A DNA stretch of 6,882 nucleotides from Bacillota bacterium (GTDB taxonomy: Bacteria; Bacillota; Clostridia; Oscillospirales; Ruminococcaceae). Shown here piece by piece: positions 4,131 to 6,882 of the stretch. The stretch is from positions 1 through 6,882 of the forward strand of contig JAEWWW010000024.1 of assembly GCA_023396215.1 (NCBI GenBank), in the 5' to 3' direction. A program made the translations under genes and the position numbers. The notes below the pieces were generated by a model. It searched no databases, had not been told where the DNA came from, and was given only the letters and a program-made list of their open reading frames with translations. The number at the start of each line of letters is the position of its first letter. Position 1 is the stretch's first letter.

Positions 4131-6581
4131 ATGTTTCGTTTTAACGGATTTACCCAAAAGGCCAACAATGCCATTAATCTGAGCATCTCACAGGCGGCGT
4201 CTTTGGGACATACCTACATCGGCAGCGAGCACCTGCTGGCCGGCCTCTTGAAGGAAGGCAGCGGCGTGGCCTACAATGCGCTGGCCCAGCGTAATGTCAC
4301 ATACACCCCTTACCGGGAGCTGCTGACCAAAACCATCGGCAAGGGGGCGCAGTCTACACTGACGCCGGAGGATTTCACCCCCCGGTGCAAACGGATTCTT
4401 GAAGCCGCCATCTCGGAGGCCCGTGCTCTGGGCAACAGCTATGTGGGCACCGAGCATATCCTCATCGGCATACTGAAAGAAACCGACAGCTACGCTGTTC
4501 GCTTCTTAAAGGAGCTGGGGGCCGACTGTGACCAGATTTACAGCACGCTGGCGGTGGTCATCGGGGCCGAGAGCAGCGACCTTGGGGATAAGAGCAAGCG
4601 GCCCGGCTCTAAAGCCACCCGCACCGCCACCAAGACCGCCAACCTCGACCGCTTCAGCCGCGACCTTACCGAATACGCCCGCCTTGGCAAGCTGGACCCG
4701 GTCATTGGCCGCAGCGCCGAGATAGACCGGGTGATACAAATCCTGTCGCGGCGCAGCAAAAACAACCCCTGCATTATCGGCGAGGCGGGCGTGGGCAAAA
4801 CCGCCATTGTGGAGGGGCTGGCCCAGCGCATCGTGGATGGGGACGTGCCCGAGCTGCTGAAAAACCGGCGGCTGCTCTCCCTTGACCTGAGCGGCATGGT
4901 GGCCGGCACCAAGTACAGGGGCGATTTTGAAGAACGCATCAAGAGCACCATCGACGAGGTGGTGGCTTCAGGCAATATTATTCTGTTTATCGACGAGCTG
5001 CACACCCTCATCGGCACCGGCGCGGCAGAAGGGGCGATTGACGCCGCCAACATCCTCAAGCCGCAGCTTGCCCGGGGCGAGATACAGGTGGTGGGGGCCA
5101 CCACGGTGGAGGAATACCGCCGCCACATCGAAAAAGACGCGGCCCTCGAGCGCCGCTTTCAGAGCATCATGGTGGAAGAGCCCAGCGAAGAGGACGCGGT
5201 TGAAATCCTCAAGGGCCTGCGGGAGCGCTACGAGGCCCACCACAAGGTAACCATCACCGACGACGCGCTGCAAAGCGCCGTCGCCCTCTCGGCGCGGTAT
5301 ATCCCCGACCGCTTTCTGCCCGATAAGGCCATCGACCTTATCGACGAGGCCGCCTCCCGGGTACGGATACAGGCGGTGACGGTGCCCGCCAACCTGCGGG
5401 AGCTGGAGGAACGGCTCGCCCTGCTGCGGGAGGATAAGGAAACCGCCATCAACGCGCAGGACTTTGAGCTGGCGGCCAAGGTGCGGGATAACGAGCACGA
5501 GGTGCGGGTCAAGCTGATGCAGATGCGGGCCAGTTGGGAAAAATCCAACCCCAGCAGCGAAACCCGTGTCACCGGAGAAACCATCAGCAACCTTGTGGCG
5601 GCCATCACCGGCATCGACGTGACTGCCATCACCGAGGAGCAGGGGGCGCGGCTGCTGCGGCTGGAGGAGATGCTGCATCAGCAGGTCATCGGCCAGCACG
5701 AAGCGGTGGGGGCGGTGGCCCGGGCCATCCGCCGGGGCAGGCTGGGGCTCAAGGACCCCGGACGGCCCATCGGCTCCTTCATCTTTCTGGGGCCGACGGG
5801 GGTGGGCAAAACCCAGCTCTGCAAGGCGCTGGCAAAAAGCCTCTTTGGCAGTGAGCATTCTATTATCCGGCTGGATATGTCGGAGTATATGGAGAAGCAC
5901 AGTGTTTCGCGGCTCACCGGTTCGCCGCCCGGCTATGTGGGCTATGAGGACGGCGGGCAGCTTACCGAGCGGATACGCCGCAAGCCCTATTCGGTGGTGC
6001 TATTTGACGAGATTGAAAAAGCCCACCCCGATATCTTCAATATGCTGCTTCAGATTGTGGAGGATGGCGCCCTCACCGACGCGCAGGGCAGACGGGTCAG
6101 CTTCAAAAATGCGGTGATTATCATGACCTCCAATTTGGGGGCGCGGTTTATCACCGATAAAAAAAGCTTCGGGTTTGTTTCGCAGGCCGGCGACGCAGAC
6201 GAGCGGGCGGTCAAAAGCAACATCATGAACGAGCTTAAGCAGGCCTTTAAGCCCGAGTTTCTCAACCGCATCGATGAAATTATCATCTTTACCCGCCTGA
6301 GCCATGACGAGGTGCGCGCCATCGCCAAGCTGCTGCTGGATATGGTCATCAAGCGGCTGGAAAACATGGGCATCACCGCCGAGTTCAGCGAAGCGGTGGC
6401 CGAGGGGGTGGCCCGGCAGGGGTACGACTCGGTGTACGGCGCCCGCCCGCTGCGCAGGGCAATCCAAAGCATGGTGGAGGACACCATCGCCGGAGAGCTG
6501 CTGCAGAGCAGGCTGAAGTCGGGGGATAAAATCTTCTGCGACTGGAGCGACGGGGTTAAAATCAACCGCATCACCATCTGA
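4131..6581 (+). CDS. clpC: ATP-dependent Clp protease ATP-binding subunit ClpC (Hsp100)
   Basis: Cytoplasmic AAA+ unfoldase that threads substrates into the ClpP peptidase. It has 816 residues, close to the ~810 of Bacillus ClpC. The domain order is: two Clp-N repeats (about 4-56 and 82-132, each with an [IV]G[ST]EHxLxGxLKE core); linker; first AAA+ module with Walker A GEAGVGKT (217-224), pore-loop Y262 in GTKYRGDFEER and Walker B with D288-E289; a short UVR-type middle region about 430-465; and second AAA+ module with Walker A GPTGVGKT (554-561), pore loop GYVGY (601-605), Walker B with D626-E627, and sensor-2 GARPLRR. FGF at 680-682 occupies the position of the ClpP-docking tripeptide. The short middle domain and UVR motif favour ClpC over ClpB and ClpE. 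Every catalytic element looks intact. In many Firmicutes clpC follows ctsR-mcsA-mcsB, but here it stands alone behind a MITE-like insertion, and no tandem CtsR heptamers are visible. Confidence 0.97.
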   Translation: MFRFNGFTQKANNAINLSISQAASLGHTYIGSEHLLAGLLKEGSGVAYNALAQRNVTYTPYRELLTKTIGKGAQSTLTPEDFTPRCKRILEAAISEARALGNSYVGTEHILIGILKETDSYAVRFLKELGADCDQIYSTLAVVIGAESSDLGDKSKRPGSKATRTATKTANLDRFSRDLTEYARLGKLDPVIGRSAEIDRVIQILSRRSKNNPCIIGEAGVGKTAIVEGLAQRIVDGDVPELLKNRRLLSLDLSGMVAGTKYRGDFEERIKSTIDEVVASGNIILFIDELHTLIGTGAAEGAIDAANILKPQLARGEIQVVGATTVEEYRRHIEKDAALERRFQSIMVEEPSEEDAVEILKGLRERYEAHHKVTITDDALQSAVALSARYIPDRFLPDKAIDLIDEAASRVRIQAVTVPANLRELEERLALLREDKETAINAQDFELAAKVRDNEHEVRVKLMQMRASWEKSNPSSETRVTGETISNLVAAITGIDVTAITEEQGARLLRLEEMLHQQVIGQHEAVGAVARAIRRGRLGLKDPGRPIGSFIFLGPTGVGKTQLCKALAKSLFGSEHSIIRLDMSEYMEKHSVSRLTGSPPGYVGYEDGGQLTERIRRKPYSVVLFDEIEKAHPDIFNMLLQIVEDGALTDAQGRRVSFKNAVIIMTSNLGARFITDKKSFGFVSQAGDADERAVKSNIMNELKQAFKPEFLNRIDEIIIFTRLSHDEVRAIAKLLLDMVIKRLENMGITAEFSEAVAEGVARQGYDSVYGARPLRRAIQSMVEDTIAGELLQSRLKSGDKIFCDWSDGVKINRITI

Positions 6582-6602
6582 GCGGGTGTTCATACACAAA
6601 CC

Positions 6603-6640
6603 GGAAAGCCTCCATCTGCTATAGGTGGGGGCTTTCCCTT
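6603..6640 (+). terminator. Intrinsic terminator after clpC
   Basis: The arms 6603-6617 and 6623-6637 form a 15-bp stem, allowing two G-U wobbles, with loop GCTAT. It starts 21 bases after the clpC stop. The 3' flank is only CTTA, so the U-tract is weak, although the stem base GGAAA/TTTCC is itself partly T-rich. Confidence 0.7.
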
Positions 6641-6661
6641 ATCTGCGCGGTGGTGTATAAT
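6633..6661 (+). promoter_or_regulatory. Probable sigma-A promoter of the thioesterase gene
   Basis: A perfect TATAAT lies at 6656-6661. The best -35 at 17-base spacing is TTTCCC (6633-6638), which is poor and lies at the 3' edge of the clpC terminator stem. Transcription would start near 6668, about 40 bases before the ATG. Confidence 0.55.
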
Positions 6662-6698
6662 AAAGCTATAAGAACAGCGGCAATCCGCCCGCGATAAC

Positions 6699-6703
6699 GG
6701 AGG
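6699..6703 (+). promoter_or_regulatory. Ribosome binding site of the thioesterase gene
   Basis: GGAGG with 5 bases (ACAAG) to the ATG at 6709 fixes the start of the truncated last gene. Confidence 0.8.
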
Positions 6704-6708
6704 ACAAG

Positions 6709-6882
6709 ATGGAGATTAAGATAGGCAAAACCGAAACCCGCCAGACCACCGTGGACCAGAGCAACATTGCCAGCGCCCTTGCCAGCGGCGACCTTGCGGT
6801 TTTTTCTACCCCCAGCATGATTGCCCTGATGGAGCACGCCGCCGACCGCTGTCTGGCCCCTTTTTTGGAGGAGGGCCAGTCC
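6709..6882 (+). CDS. Thioesterase family protein, FlK-like hotdog fold (3' end outside window)
   Basis: Only the first 58 codons are visible, and the frame is open to the window edge. It starts MEIKIGKTETRQTTVDQSNI and continues through SGDLAVFSTPSMIALMEHAA to FLEEGQS. The pattern GDLxVFxTPxMIALMExAA followed by EEGQ is characteristic of small (~130 aa) hotdog-fold thioesterases related to fluoroacetyl-CoA thioesterase FlK. T34 and E42 have the same 8-residue spacing as the FlK catalytic Thr42 and Glu50; the catalytic His would lie beyond the window. Homologues outside fluoroacetate producers are general acyl-CoA hydrolases of unknown substrate, so fluoroacetate resistance should not be assumed. 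It has its own promoter and ribosome binding site and is not obviously co-transcribed with clpC. Confidence 0.85.
   Translation, partial: MEIKIGKTETRQTTVDQSNIASALASGDLAVFSTPSMIALMEHAADRCLAPFLEEGQS

Overview
The window is about 6.9 kb of GC-rich DNA that reads like a chromosomal housekeeping region of a clostridial Firmicute. Oscillospiraceae/Ruminococcaceae is my inference, from high GC with strong AGGAGG ribosome-binding sites, dnaE next to pfkA, a ClpC-type Clp ATPase, and a tiny Cys/Gly/Asn-rich membrane peptide of a kind common in clostridia. Both ends cut through genes, and the first ~60 bases look like error-rich contig-end sequence.

Layout. Bases 3-2093 (+) encode the C-terminal ~60% of the replicative DNA polymerase III alpha subunit (dnaE). 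A 280-base gap carries a REP-like nested inverted repeat and a near-consensus sigma-A promoter, followed by pfkA (2374-3351, +), an ATP-dependent 6-phosphofructokinase. Bases 3352-3582 hold three hairpins between convergent genes, one of them a clear intrinsic terminator. On the minus strand, 3583-3720 encodes a 45-aa single-span membrane peptide with its own AGGAGG and a possible sporulation-type (sigma-K-like) promoter. The 410-base divergent region that follows contains several hairpins and a 178-bp MITE-like element with near-perfect 21-bp terminal inverted repeats, ending only 34 bases before clpC. clpC (4131-6581, +) is a full-length Hsp100 ATPase with both AAA+ modules, a UVR-type middle region and a ClpP-docking loop. 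It is followed by a terminator hairpin, a promoter, and the first 58 codons of a hotdog thioesterase of the FlK (fluoroacetyl-CoA thioesterase-like) type, cut by the window end.

How they work together. The genes cover replication (dnaE), glycolysis (pfkA), protein quality control (clpC) and probable acyl-CoA hydrolysis. Apart from the known dnaE-pfkA neighbourhood, each unit seems to have its own expression signals, so this is a row of separate transcription units and not one pathway. I see no defence system, CRISPR array, phage or biosynthetic cluster. The most interesting parts are the overlooked 45-aa peptide with its possible sporulation promoter, and the MITE-like insertion in front of clpC, which has none of the ctsR-mcsA-mcsB genes that usually precede it.
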